Source of the DNA: Acinetobacter calcoaceticus ANC 3811
GTDB taxonomy: Bacteria > Pseudomonadota > Gammaproteobacteria > Pseudomonadales > Moraxellaceae
Direction: 5' to 3'
NCBI RefSeq assembly: GCF_000399665.1
Contig: NZ_KB976986.1
Location: 1,802,773-1,866,772, forward strand
Length of the DNA stretch: 64,000 nt
Made by a program: the position numbers and the translations under genes. The notes under the pieces were generated by a model that was not told the DNA's origin, ran no database searches, and saw nothing but the letters and a program-made list of their open reading frames with translations. Below are positions 28,340 through 37,232 of this stretch, in pieces. The number at the start of each line of letters is the position of its first letter. Position 1 is the first letter of the stretch.

Positions 28340-29659
28340 TTAACCGCCAAATGCGATAAATTTAAATACCCAAAGTGCAGCAATAATCCATACCATATAC
28401 GGTACAGTTTTTGCCTTACCTGTGAATAATTTAACTAATGCATAGCTAATAAAACCCATTGCAATACCATCAGCAATTGAATAGGTAAATGGCATAAATA
28501 CAATAGTTAAAAATGCTGGAACAGCTTCTGTAATATCATCCCAATCAATGTGAGTGATACCTTGAATCATCAACACACCAATGAACAATAAAGCTGGCGC
28601 CGTTGCAAAACCTGGTACAGATTGAGCAAGAGGTGCTAAAAATAAACAGCAGATAAATAGGACAGCAACCACAACAGCAGTTAAACCAGTACGTCCACCC
28701 GCTGCTACACCTGAAGCTGATTCAATATATGGCGTAGTCGAAGATGTACCTAATGCAGCACCGGCAACAATTGCTGTAGAGTCTGCAAATAATGCTTTCT
28801 TCAAGCGAGGCAATTTACCGTCTTGTAAAAGACCCGCACGGTGTGAAACACCAACCAAAGTACCTGTACTGTCAAATAAATCGACAATAAAGAATACGAA
28901 GATGACACCGACCATACTTGCAGTAAATAGGCCTTTAAAGTCCATTTGCATGAATGTTGGTGCAATTGAAGGGATTTGACCCACTACACCTTTAAATTCG
29001 TTTAGACCTAAAGCAGTAGCAATGCCTGTAACGACTAAAATACTAATAATGATTGCACCGCGAACCTTTAATTGATGTAGAACTACAATCATTAAAAATC
29101 CGAATAGCGCTAACAATACTGTAGGCTGTTTGATATCACCCAAACCGACTAATGTCGCTTGATTGGCAACAATAATACCTGAGTTTTTTAAAGCAATAAG
29201 CGCGAGGAATAAACCAATCCCCCCACCAATCGCAAACTTAAGCGACATCGGAATCGCATTGACAATCGCTTCACGAATTTTAAAGAAGCTAATTGCAAGA
29301 AAAACAAGGCCTGAAACAAAAACAGCCGCTAAAGCTGTTTGCCATGGCACGCCCATCCCCATACAAACCGAGTAGGTAAAGTAAGCGTTTAAACCCATAC
29401 CAGGGGCCAGTGCGATTGGATAATTTGCAATGATCCCCATTACTAAACATCCGATTGCTGCTGCCAAACAGGTCGCAACGAATACGGCACCATGATCCAT
29501 GCCGGTTTCAGATAAAATGAGTGGATTGACAATAATGATGTAACACATCGTTAGGAATGTAGTTACACCAGCAAGAACTTCAGTTCGGAAAGTGGTTTTA
29601 TTGTCGCTTAACTTAAATAAACGCTCTAACCAGCCTACCGAAGAATTGGGCGCCGCCAT
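28340..29659 (-). CDS. NCS2 family purine permease (AzgA-type)
   Basis: The 439-residue inner-membrane protein has about 12-14 transmembrane helices and the AzgA-branch signatures GVTTFLTMCYIIIVNP, LAPGMGLNAYFTY, VDLFDSTGTLVGVSHRAGLL and GTSSTTPYIESASGVAAGGRTGLTA. E. coli relatives are proton symporters for adenine (AdeP/AdeQ) or guanine and hypoxanthine (GhxP/GhxQ). With adenine deaminase next door on the same strand, adenine or hypoxanthine uptake is the reasonable guess. The start has GAGG at eight bases. Confidence 0.93.
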   Translation of the reverse strand: MAAPNSSVGWLERLFKLSDNKTTFRTEVLAGVTTFLTMCYIIIVNPLILSETGMDHGAVFVATCLAAAIGCLVMGIIANYPIALAPGMGLNAYFTYSVCMGMGVPWQTALAAVFVSGLVFLAISFFKIREAIVNAIPMSLKFAIGGGIGLFLALIALKNSGIIVANQATLVGLGDIKQPTVLLALFGFLMIVVLHQLKVRGAIIISILVVTGIATALGLNEFKGVVGQIPSIAPTFMQMDFKGLFTASMVGVIFVFFIVDLFDSTGTLVGVSHRAGLLQDGKLPRLKKALFADSTAIVAGAALGTSSTTPYIESASGVAAGGRTGLTAVVVAVLFICCLFLAPLAQSVPGFATAPALLFIGVLMIQGITHIDWDDITEAVPAFLTIVFMPFTYSIADGIAMGFISYALVKLFTGKAKTVPYMVWIIAALWVFKFIAFGG

Positions 29660-29979
29660 AAGTAGCCTCTATGCAAAATCTGAACTGTGGAATATTTACG
29701 TCTATGTAGATAACTGAACAATATTGTTTTTCTGTTCAGACCTATAAACAAGAATCTCAAATAAAAGAAGCAACAAATATGCCACTCATTTGGTTTCTAG
29801 TTCGTACATAGGAAATAGCCACAGCCCCTCTTGAAACACAAAAAAGCTGCATAACCCCTATGCAGCTTTTTTACTATACGTTCAATAAGTTTAACAGATT
29901 CAACAGAAACATGATCAAAATTTATGAAAAGATATGACCAATGACAAAGGAAAATTTAGAAATTTATCATTCAATATTT
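29660..29979. other. Intergenic region upstream of the purine permease
   Basis: It contains the permease leader, an unremarkable AT-rich stretch and the strong hairpin at 29840-29872. I looked for a purine riboswitch; a TATCTAC string is present but the paired arms needed for P2 and P3 are not. Nothing else is seen. Confidence 0.55.
29840..29872. terminator. Strong bidirectional hairpin terminator
   Basis: AAAAAAGCTGCATA pairs with TATGCAGCTTTTTT (14 bp) around a 5-base loop. It most likely ends the small minus-strand gene at 29980-30207, 107 bases after its stop. Confidence 0.9.
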
Positions 29980-30207
29980 TTAGAAAATAATTTTTTTCTC
30001 ACCGATATATTCTTGCATATTATAGGAAGCTAAATTGCTGTGATGAGCATGATTTGGATTGCGTTCGATACTTTGCAGGTTTCTTTCTGCTTCTTGAATG
30101 ATCTGCATTAGCTCTTGATGTCTTTTATTTTGAGTATCTAAATAAGCCCAGTACCCTAATACAAAGACGATACTCACACACAACATTATTAATACTTTAT
30201 TGATCAT
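29980..30207 (-). CDS. Small single-pass membrane protein, hypothetical
   Basis: The 75-residue protein has one N-terminal hydrophobic segment (about residues 4-23) that may be an anchor or uncleaved signal. A charged, probably helical region (NKRHQELMQIIQEAERNLQS) and a His/Asn-rich tail follow. RBS is weak (AGAGAT). No family is recognised. A strong terminator downstream supports transcription. Confidence 0.55.
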   Translation of the reverse strand: MINKVLIMLCVSIVFVLGYWAYLDTQNKRHQELMQIIQEAERNLQSIERNPNHAHHSNLASYNMQEYIGEKKIIF

Positions 30208-30779
30208 TATTATTATCTCTATGTTTTTAATGTTAACGATCTTAACAAAAAATTATAGCTTTGTGAATATTTTCACATTTATTTACAATAATACACTCTT
30301 ACTCAAATTATTGATAAAAAAGGTGATTTTAAATTTATCACTAAAATCATTGATAAATACAAAACATTTCCATTGAAAAGTAACTTTATTTCAAAACAGT
30401 TCATGTTTAGTTATTTTTAATATTAGCTTTTTATTCATTTTCATTATTAAGTTCATTTAAAGACAGGGTGTAGACTAATGTGTATATTGCTTGAAATATC
30501 TCTCAATTTTTACCTATTAAATAGGCTAAAAAGATCCATTTTTCTTTCAACTGTTTTATTTAACCGTGTTTGACTATCTAGCCATTTCTTATCTTTCTTC
30601 TTTAGCCTTAAAAAGTAAAATTTCAGTTTTAACTAAAAAAGTCTTTTTCCTTAGTTAATAAATAGTATTCACCTCATCGTTCTATAAATCGTACCAAGCC
30701 TTCTATTTTCGGTGCTTTATTGCGACAAACGCTACGATAAACTGCACTCAGAGAAAAAATTAAATCAGGAGAATACATC
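30208..30779. other. 572-base intergenic region
   Basis: AT-rich sequence between the small membrane-protein gene and the pirin gene. Scattered direct and inverted short repeats (for example TTTATCACT with a nearby TGATAAA) are no more than expected in such composition. No tRNA, conserved hairpin or open frame with an RBS was found. The last bases hold the pirin RBS (AGGAGA). Confidence 0.5.
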
Positions 30780-31502
30780 ATGTTTGATATGCGTTTATCT
30801 CACGAGCGTGGTGCAGCACATCATGGTTGGTTACAATCAAAACATAGCTTTTCATTTGCTAATTATTGGGATCCTAAACAAGTCGGCTTTTCGGATCTGC
30901 TTGTAATTAATGATGATAACGTTGCCCCATCTAAAGGCTTTGGTACCCACCCTCACAACAATATGGAAATTATTTCCTATGTACTTGAAGGTGCATTAGA
31001 GCATAAAGACTCAATGGGTACAGGTTCTGTGATTGTACCGGGTGACATTCAGCTGATGAGTGCAGGTCGTGGTGTTGCCCACAGTGAATTTAACCATTCA
31101 GCTCAAGAAGGCGTGCATTTCTTGCAAATTTGGGTTGTTCCAAATGAAGTGAATACAGATCCGGGCTATCAACAAGTTCATATTGATGAAGCAGACAAAC
31201 GCGGTAAATTGCATTTGATCATCTCACCAAAAGGTGGCGAGAAAACTTTATCTATCAAACAAGACATTAATATTTACTCAGGTCTGTTTGATGGTGAAGA
31301 AACTGCTGAATTTGCGATTCCTGATGGTCGATATGTTTACCTACACGTTGCCAAAGGTCGTGTTGATGTAAATGGTAAAACCTTTAACACTGGTGATGCT
31401 GCACGTATTCGTGATGGCGGAAGCTTATCGTTTACCAATGGTGATAATGCCGAAATTTTGATTTTCGATATGCGTCCAGAAGAAATTCCAACCATGCCAT
31501 AA
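30780..31502 (+). CDS. Pirin family protein (YhhW-like)
   Basis: Pirins are bicupin iron proteins; some bacterial members such as E. coli YhhW show quercetin 2,3-dioxygenase activity, others act as redox sensors. The 240-residue protein keeps the N-terminal cupin metal ligands: His57 and His59 (GTHPHNNME), His101 and Glu103 (AHSEFN). RGAAHHGWLQSKHSFSFANYWDP at the N-terminus is typical of the family. The second cupin lacks the metal ligands, as usual. AGGAG lies just before the ATG, and a strong terminator follows. Confidence 0.94.
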   Translation: MFDMRLSHERGAAHHGWLQSKHSFSFANYWDPKQVGFSDLLVINDDNVAPSKGFGTHPHNNMEIISYVLEGALEHKDSMGTGSVIVPGDIQLMSAGRGVAHSEFNHSAQEGVHFLQIWVVPNEVNTDPGYQQVHIDEADKRGKLHLIISPKGGEKTLSIKQDINIYSGLFDGEETAEFAIPDGRYVYLHVAKGRVDVNGKTFNTGDAARIRDGGSLSFTNGDNAEILIFDMRPEEIPTMP

Positions 31503-31510
31503 TGCAAACT

Positions 31511-31547
31511 AAGCCCTCACATAAAACTTTATGTGAGGGCTTTTTTA
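31511..31547 (+). terminator. Intrinsic terminator after the pirin gene
   Basis: AAGCCCTCACATAA and TTATGTGAGGGCTT form a 14-bp stem followed by a T-run. Confidence 0.93.
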
Positions 31548-31581
31548 TTGTTGATTGGACTTATAAAAATTCTATCTCAGT

Positions 31582-32202
31582 TCAATGTTCTTCTGAGCGT
31601 GCTATCTCTGTATTGATATAACTCATAATCATGGTCGTTAACCCCTGCACCATTTCATCAAAACTAATATAAGGGTTTGGCAAGATAAGATGTCGCGCGA
31701 CATTAAAAATTCCACTATTAATACAAATGTAGGTAATTACAGCCAAATTATTGATTTTTAGGTATTTAGGATTGTGCATCATATATTTCATGATCACTTC
31801 CATTAAAGCCTGTTCAATTTTTGGAATGTATTTGTCGTACTGTAACTCGCCTGCATAACGCAAAACAGTCAAATAGCGGTCGTTATTTTTCTTTAATAAA
31901 TCACTAAAAGTATAAAAAATCATTTCGATAACAGGTTCTAACTCCAACTGCAAAATAGTTGGCGTAAGCTCTGTAATCATGTCCAGAATTTCCCGAACAA
32001 AGTAGTGATTCATCGCATCATAAATTTCTTCTTTATTTTTAAAATATTCATATAAAGACCCGACACTCACTCCGGCAATTTCTGCAATGTGGCGTGTCGT
32101 AGTTCCACTAGGCCCATGCAGCGCCACCCCAATAAAACCAGCTTCAATAATAGTATCAACGGTAACTTTGGCTCGAGTTTGACGAGGTTTACGCGTGGTC
32201 AT
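31582..32202 (-). CDS. TetR family transcriptional regulator of oxidation cluster A
   Basis: The 206-residue protein has an N-terminal TetR helix-turn-helix (about 10-60: TVDTIIEAGFIGVALHGPSG, then TTTRHIAEIAGVSVGSLYEYF) and a helical ligand domain. The IAEIAGVSVGSLYEYFKNKEE recognition segment is canonical. It is transcribed away from cluster A (32724 onward). The promoter region between contains a 9-5-9 palindrome next to its own start and a repeat of the same site upstream of the cluster, so it probably represses both itself and the cluster. The inducer is unknown, plausibly a lipophilic alcohol, ketone or fatty acid. Confidence 0.93.
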   Translation of the reverse strand: MTTRKPRQTRAKVTVDTIIEAGFIGVALHGPSGTTTRHIAEIAGVSVGSLYEYFKNKEEIYDAMNHYFVREILDMITELTPTILQLELEPVIEMIFYTFSDLLKKNNDRYLTVLRYAGELQYDKYIPKIEQALMEVIMKYMMHNPKYLKINNLAVITYICINSGIFNVARHLILPNPYISFDEMVQGLTTMIMSYINTEIARSEEH

Positions 32203-32216
32203 ACGATCTAATCAAT

Positions 32217-32253
32217 AATCCGAACATAAAGTCAGATTAGCATGTAATCTGAC
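32217..32253. promoter_or_regulatory. Palindromic operator next to the tetR gene
   Basis: GTCAGATTA-GCATG-TAATCTGAC at 32231-32253 is a perfect 9-5-9 palindrome, 29 bases from the tetR start. Bases 32217-32239 are repeated exactly at 32484-32506. Position and symmetry fit a TetR-family operator for autoregulation. Confidence 0.78.
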
Positions 32254-32480
32254 TAAGAAGAAATATAAAAACAAAATCCGAATAGTTGTCAAACTTAGTG
32301 AAAAAAAACGAGATCAACACAGCTTAACTTATAGATCTCAACAGTCTTTTAACAATTAAACACCCATTCAATATTTTAATTTAATTATTATTTTTCATAT
32401 AGATAAACTTGGTTAATTCAAAATAATAATGTCATATTTTATTTATAAAATAGTTTTATATTTTTAAGAATTTACCCGAA

Positions 32481-32510
32481 TTGAATCCGAACATAAAGTC
32501 AGATTAATAT
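32481..32510 (+). promoter_or_regulatory. Second copy of the operator element, overlapping a candidate promoter of cluster A
   Basis: Bases 32484-32506 repeat the 23 bases at 32217-32239 exactly and in the same orientation. Here only the left half-site GTCAGATTA is kept. TTGAAT (32481-32486) and TAATAT (32505-32510) are spaced 18 bases and could form a promoter with the repeat in its spacer. The long leader from here to 32724 and the rest of this 521-base region show nothing else. Confidence 0.6.
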
Positions 32511-32723
32511 GAAAAAATTAAAGAAGAGTCACTAATAGCTTTGTCTATCTTTACTCTTCTTTCCGTTATTCAGCCAAATAATCAAACAAATAACGGAGCA
32601 ACAACACCGTAGTCAATGCAGAGAATATTCTGCTTTTGAAAATGGAATTTACAGTGCTTTGTTGATCATTAATTTTATTGATTTTCATCAAAATGCACCA
32701 CTACTTTGTCTCAGGGTATCGCC

Positions 32724-33683
32724 ATGATCTCGACCACAGTAAAAAAATCATTAAACAAACTTAAATTTCACCGTGAAATCGAGTTACCGGACTTTGCTAG
32801 CAAAAGCTCAATTCCAATCCGACATTTAAATATTGGTTTTGATGGTAAGGAAATTGATGTCAGATTCTATATGGACAATCAGTTTGCTACTTTGTTTTTT
32901 GCCACACTTTCGGTGTTTTTAACCTATGGTGAAGATCTGGTTATTGAAACCGCACGTCACCACCGCGAATTTATTAAAGATCCAATCTTAAAACAGCGAA
33001 TAACTTCACTGATTGGCCAAGAAGCAATCCACTCAAAATTGCACAACGAATATAACGACGCGCTGCAAGAAGCTGAATATCCGGTTGCCTTATACCGTTT
33101 TGTTGGCTCGAACTTCTTTAAATATGTATTTTTGAAATTTCCACAACCACTGAAATTGTCAATGATGGCGGGTATTGAGCATTTTACTGCGGTACTTGCT
33201 GAATACATGATGAAGCATGAAAAGAATTTCTATTATTCAAATGATGAAAAGAGCCGTGCATTGTGGATGTGGCATATGCTTGAAGAGTCTGAGCATAAAG
33301 ACATTGCCTATGATGTCTATCAAATCTTAAATGGCAGCTATCCACTGCGCGCGTCTGGTTTCTTCCTCGCTTTATTTACGATTTTAGGTCTTATCCCTGC
33401 GACTACTTTGGTTGTACCTGTATTAAGAAAGCCGCAAGAGATGCTGACCTTAAAATTCTGGAAAGATGCTCGCCGTGGCGTTGGTTTAATCTTTGGCCCG
33501 AAAGATGGCGTTTTTGGCAGTACGATAGGTCAAATTCTTGACTACTTACGTCCAGACTTTCATCCAAATGATCATGATACGACTGAATATCTTGAGTATT
33601 ACAAAAAGAAATTACTGAACGAAGGCGGCGCGATTGCTCCTTTCTTTGTTAAAGAATTTACCCCACCTGTACGCGTGTCTTAA
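32724..33683 (+). CDS. PF10118-type 'metal-dependent hydrolase', ferritin-like helical protein
   Basis: The start is ATG 32724, with AGGG at eight bases; a TTG at 32706 is rejected. The 319-residue protein matches the family named predicted metal-dependent hydrolase. Its conserved acidic/His motifs, GQEAIHSKLHNEY, GIEHFTAVLAEYM and MLEESEHKDIAYDVY, are arranged as ExxH-type ligands on helices, like ferritin-like diiron proteins. A hydrophobic stretch (about residues 210-235) suggests membrane association. It is the first gene of cluster A, followed by an SDR and a Baeyer-Villiger-type monooxygenase. Diiron oxygenase or hydroxylase chemistry would fit that context, but this is inference; no hydrolase triad is visible. 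Confidence 0.82.
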   Translation: MISTTVKKSLNKLKFHREIELPDFASKSSIPIRHLNIGFDGKEIDVRFYMDNQFATLFFATLSVFLTYGEDLVIETARHHREFIKDPILKQRITSLIGQEAIHSKLHNEYNDALQEAEYPVALYRFVGSNFFKYVFLKFPQPLKLSMMAGIEHFTAVLAEYMMKHEKNFYYSNDEKSRALWMWHMLEESEHKDIAYDVYQILNGSYPLRASGFFLALFTILGLIPATTLVVPVLRKPQEMLTLKFWKDARRGVGLIFGPKDGVFGSTIGQILDYLRPDFHPNDHDTTEYLEYYKKKLLNEGGAIAPFFVKEFTPPVRVS

Positions 33684-33748
33684 TCGTCCTTTATAACCAG
33701 CTATTGAGTTAATAGCTGGTTCCTCTTCAAGCTATTTATGGATGAATC

Positions 33749-34582
33749 ATGATTTTATTTGGCAAAAAGAAAGTTAAACCAAGCCAAAAAGCTTATGCCG
33801 TAGTGACGGGTGCAGGCAGTGGGATTGGTCGAAGTTTTGCACTTGAACTTGCAAAACGTGGTGGCAGCGTAGTGTGTGCAGATATTAATCTGGAAGCTGC
33901 TGAAGAAACCGTAAAACTTCTTGAACAAGAAGGTGCCAAAGCTTTTGCTATACGTTGTGATGTGAGCAATCCAGAACATGTAGCAAATCTCGCTGAAACT
34001 GCTGAAATTTTAATGCAACACCCTGTAACTCTGCTCATTAATAATGCAGGTGTAGGTTTAGGCGGTAAGTTTGACGAGCTAAGCCTAGAAGACTGGAACT
34101 GGGTCATGAATATTAACCTTTGGGGTGTTATTCATGGATGCCATGCATTTGTTCCCAAGTTTAAAAAGTTAGGTTACGGCGCGATTATTAATGTTGCTTC
34201 TGCGGCATCATATACAGCTGCACCAGAAATGACAGCCTACAACGTGACTAAAGCGGGTGTGCGTGCGCTTTCAGAAACGCTTTCTGCCGAACTACGTAAA
34301 TTTGATATTAAAGTTAATGTGCTCTGCCCGACGCTGGTTCCAACCAATATCATTAAAAATGGTCGAATTCCAGGACGCTACTCCAAGCTTGCAGACCATG
34401 CACTCATGAACTATGCCCTAACGACAAGTGATGATGTCGCAAGACTAACACTTAATCGCCTTGATCAGAATGAGCTTTATACCATTCCTCAAATTGACGC
34501 GAAGTTATTCTGGCTTATGAAACGTGCATCTCCAAGCTTGTATAACAAGTTCCTTGGCACATCGTACAAATTATTTAAATAA
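33749..34582 (+). CDS. Short-chain dehydrogenase/reductase (cluster A)
   Basis: The 277-residue NAD(P)-dependent oxidoreductase has the Rossmann motif VVTGAGSGIGRSF near residue 20, INNAGVG, and the catalytic Ser in INVASAASYT with Tyr and Lys in AYNVTKAG. An Asp at the end of strand 2 (VVCADINLEAA) suggests NAD preference. The SadH-like overall pattern and position before a flavin monooxygenase suggest oxidation of a secondary alcohol to the ketone substrate of that enzyme. It begins 65 bases after the ferritin-like gene and ends 22 bases before the monooxygenase start, so it is within an operon. Confidence 0.93.
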   Translation: MILFGKKKVKPSQKAYAVVTGAGSGIGRSFALELAKRGGSVVCADINLEAAEETVKLLEQEGAKAFAIRCDVSNPEHVANLAETAEILMQHPVTLLINNAGVGLGGKFDELSLEDWNWVMNINLWGVIHGCHAFVPKFKKLGYGAIINVASAASYTAAPEMTAYNVTKAGVRALSETLSAELRKFDIKVNVLCPTLVPTNIIKNGRIPGRYSKLADHALMNYALTTSDDVARLTLNRLDQNELYTIPQIDAKLFWLMKRASPSLYNKFLGTSYKLFK

Positions 34583-34604
34583 GAAATTTATAGGTAGTAC
34601 ACAT

Positions 34605-36128
34605 ATGACTGCTCAAATGAAAACAAATGCTTCAGCAAAAAAAGCTATCAAATCATCAAGCCATATTTTCGATACTTTTATTGTAGGTGCTGGCATTTCA
34701 GGTATTGCTGCTGCCATTCGCCTAGATCAAGTTGGTTATACCAATTATAAAATTATTGAAAAAGCTGGTCGTGTTGGTGGGACATGGCGTGAAAACACCT
34801 ATCCAGGTTGTGGTTGCGATGTGCCGTCTGCTCTTTATTCTTACTCGTTTGCACCAAGTGCAAAATGGAGCCATTTATTTGCGCGCCAACCAGAAATCTT
34901 AAGTTATCTGGAAGATGTAAGTAACGAGTTTAATGTCGCATCTAAAATTGAGTTTAATAGCGAACTGCTCAATGCTGCATGGGATGACTCACGCCATGTG
35001 TGGGTACTTGATACGACTACTGGCCAGTATTTGTCTAAAACCGTTATTTTTGCCACAGGTCCAATTACTGAAGCTCAAATTCCACGTCTTGAAGGCTTAG
35101 ACACATTTAAAGGCGAGATGTTCCATTCAGCTAAATGGAACCATGATTATGATTTAACGGGTAAACGCATTGCCGTGATTGGTACTGGTGCATCTGCCAT
35201 TCAATTTGTGCCACAAATTCAACCAAAAGCGAAAGAACTTTTTGTATTCCAACGTACAGCACCTTGGGTACTACCAAAACCAGATACAGATTTGGGCGAA
35301 TTTAGTAAATCAGTGATTGCTAAATATCCGTCTATTCAGGCGAGCTGGCGTAAAAGTGTAGCGTTAACGCTGAATGCGATTAACTTTGGTTTACGTAATC
35401 CACTTGCCCTAAAACCAGTAAATGTATTGGGTAAGCAATTACTTAAATTACAAATTAATGACCCAGTGCTACGTAAAAATGTAACGCCAAACTTTGATAT
35501 TGGTTGTAAACGTATTTTGTTTGCTAACAATTACTACCCTGCACTACAAGCATCAAATACGTCTCTTATTCCCCATGGTTTAGTAAAGGTTGAAGGCAAT
35601 ACAGTGGTTGCTGCGAATGGTGAACGCCATGAAGTTGATGTGATTATTTGGGGTACTGGTTTTGAAGTATCTCACCCGCCAATTGGTAAACGTGTACAAA
35701 ATGAAAAAGGTCAATGTTTACAAGACATATGGAAAAGTAGTTCACCAGAGGCTTACTTAGGCACCAACATTGAAAATGTGCCAAATGCATTTTTAGTTTT
35801 AGGGCCTAATGTACTGGTCTATGACTCTTTCATTGGTTTAGCAGAAGCACAGCTCGACTATATCGTAGATGGCTTGTTGAAAATTAAAAATAAAGGAATT
35901 AGCAAATTAAATGTTAAATCTGATGTGATTAAAAAGCACAATGACTTGGTACAAAAGCACTTACAAACGACTGTATTTAATAGTGGTGGGTGTAAGAGTT
36001 ACTACCTTGATGCAAACGGTCGTAATTTTGCTGCATGGCCTTGGTCACTGAAAAAACTTAAACAACGTTTGAAAAAAGTAGATTTGAAAGATTATGAAGT
36101 GACGTATCAAACGACAAAAACTCATTAA
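34605..36128 (+). CDS. Flavin-containing Baeyer-Villiger-type monooxygenase (cluster A)
   Basis: The start at ATG 34605 is preceded by TAGG; the frame also extends upstream into the SDR gene without an RBS. The 507-residue protein has an FAD site (IVGAGISGIAAAIRL), an NADPH site (VIGTGASAIQFVPQI) and, between them, FKGEMFHSAKWN, which fits the FxGxxxHxxxW fingerprint of Baeyer-Villiger/FMO enzymes. GGTWRENTYPGCGCDVPSALYS is also typical. The reaction would insert oxygen next to a carbonyl to give an ester or lactone. It is a clear paralogue of the cluster B enzyme at 38378. The substrate is not predictable. Confidence 0.93.
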   Translation: MTAQMKTNASAKKAIKSSSHIFDTFIVGAGISGIAAAIRLDQVGYTNYKIIEKAGRVGGTWRENTYPGCGCDVPSALYSYSFAPSAKWSHLFARQPEILSYLEDVSNEFNVASKIEFNSELLNAAWDDSRHVWVLDTTTGQYLSKTVIFATGPITEAQIPRLEGLDTFKGEMFHSAKWNHDYDLTGKRIAVIGTGASAIQFVPQIQPKAKELFVFQRTAPWVLPKPDTDLGEFSKSVIAKYPSIQASWRKSVALTLNAINFGLRNPLALKPVNVLGKQLLKLQINDPVLRKNVTPNFDIGCKRILFANNYYPALQASNTSLIPHGLVKVEGNTVVAANGERHEVDVIIWGTGFEVSHPPIGKRVQNEKGQCLQDIWKSSSPEAYLGTNIENVPNAFLVLGPNVLVYDSFIGLAEAQLDYIVDGLLKIKNKGISKLNVKSDVIKKHNDLVQKHLQTTVFNSGGCKSYYLDANGRNFAAWPWSLKKLKQRLKKVDLKDYEVTYQTTKTH

Positions 36129-36161
36129 TTTGTAATTTTGATCAAATCTGTTGTAAGGAAT

Positions 36162-36199
36162 AGGCAGTGTATTTTAGGTTTTCATGAAATACACTGCCT
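36162..36199 (+). terminator. Hairpin between monooxygenase A and the methyltransferase gene
   Basis: AGGCAGTGTATTT and AAATACACTGCCT form a 13-bp perfect stem with a 12-base loop. The tail TCTTCGTTG is not a proper T-run, so this may be a weak terminator or a processing hairpin. Confidence 0.65.
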
Positions 36200-36241
36200 T
36201 CTTCGTTGAATATCTTCAAGAAATAAAAAAACAGGATAAAG

Positions 36242-37120
36242 ATGAAAGAAGGTCAATCAAGTCGTACCGCCGAAGCTGCTGCTGCATTACGAGCCAATCA
36301 TTTTCAAAATACAAAGAACCCTGTATTTTCAGACCCTTATGCTTTTGAGCTGACCAGTAAAAGCTGGAAAAAACTTCTCTCCAACTCATTTATTGTTAAA
36401 GTAATGAATTCTGCAGTTTTAAACCGCACTTTAGGTTTACTTACTGGACAAGTGGTCGGACGCTCTCGTTACGCCGAAGATTTACTTGATCAGGCAGTTC
36501 AGCAAAATACTCAACAATATGTATTAGTGGGTGCTGGCCTAGACTCTTTTGCACTACGTGAATCGCACCATTACCCTACTTTGAAAATTTTTGAAGTCGA
36601 TCATCCTGATACTCAAGCGGCCAAACAAACTAAGCTAAAAAAGTTAGGAAACATTCCTACTACCGTTGAGTTTGTTGCGATTAACTTTGAAAAAGAGTCT
36701 ATTTCAGAAGCTCTGACCAGAAGTATCTATGATTCATCCGCTCCTGCATTTTTTTCGTGGTTAGGCACAACGCACTATTTAAACCCGCAAACGACCTTGC
36801 AAACTTTAAAAAGTATTGCCGAATTTTCTGCAAACGGTAGTGAAGTGGTACTCGACTATTCGACCGATTTTCAGGAATTAAATGGTATTGAGCGACTTGG
36901 AAGTATGGGCGTTGCACAATTTACCCATTTGCTGAAAGAACCTTTATTAGGTCAATTTAAACCAATAGATTTACATCATGCAGTGGAGCAGATGGGATTT
37001 GAAGTGGTCGAAGATCTTTCAGGTGAAGCCATTACTGAACGATATTTTAATGCACGAATCGATGAAATTCGCCACACTTCAGCAACGCGTTTATTGCATC
37101 TGCGGTTAAACAAAAGCTGA
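36242..37120 (+). CDS. Class I SAM-dependent methyltransferase, LCM/PF04072 type
   Basis: The 292-residue protein resembles the leucine-carboxyl-methyltransferase-like family abundant in actinobacteria. It has RTAEAAAALRANH and VFSDPYA at the N-terminus, RSRYAEDLLDQAV, the SAM-binding motif YVLVGAGLDSFALR, EVDHPDTQAAKQ and FFSWLGTTHYL. The AdoMet site looks intact. The methyl acceptor is unknown; a carboxylate or lipid is plausible by family. It follows the cluster A monooxygenase after a hairpin and is probably a partly independent member of the same unit. Confidence 0.88.
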   Translation: MKEGQSSRTAEAAAALRANHFQNTKNPVFSDPYAFELTSKSWKKLLSNSFIVKVMNSAVLNRTLGLLTGQVVGRSRYAEDLLDQAVQQNTQQYVLVGAGLDSFALRESHHYPTLKIFEVDHPDTQAAKQTKLKKLGNIPTTVEFVAINFEKESISEALTRSIYDSSAPAFFSWLGTTHYLNPQTTLQTLKSIAEFSANGSEVVLDYSTDFQELNGIERLGSMGVAQFTHLLKEPLLGQFKPIDLHHAVEQMGFEVVEDLSGEAITERYFNARIDEIRHTSATRLLHLRLNKS

Positions 37121-37195
37121 GGTCCTAAGCCAAGAAAGCCCCAATTTTAGAAAAAATAAGCAAACAACTAAGCTTTATTAAATAAACCACTCTTT

Positions 37196-37232
37196 AGATG
37201 AAGGGAAAGCAAAAGCGCCCTTCATCTTTTAT
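37196..37232 (+). terminator. Intrinsic terminator at the end of cluster A
   Basis: AGATGAAGGG and CCCTTCATCT form a 10-bp stem with a 12-base loop, followed by TTTATTTTT. It reaches the stop codon of the convergent AraC gene. Confidence 0.85.

Noticed and set aside
29660-29780. Possible purine riboswitch upstream of the purine permease
   Set aside because: A TATCTAC string and a nearby GTAAAT are present on the minus strand, but no P2 or P3 stems can be formed around them.
30712-30906. 64-codon plus-strand frame overlapping the pirin start
   Set aside because: It is out of frame with the pirin gene, which has a strong RBS and clear motifs; the frame has no recognisable protein character.
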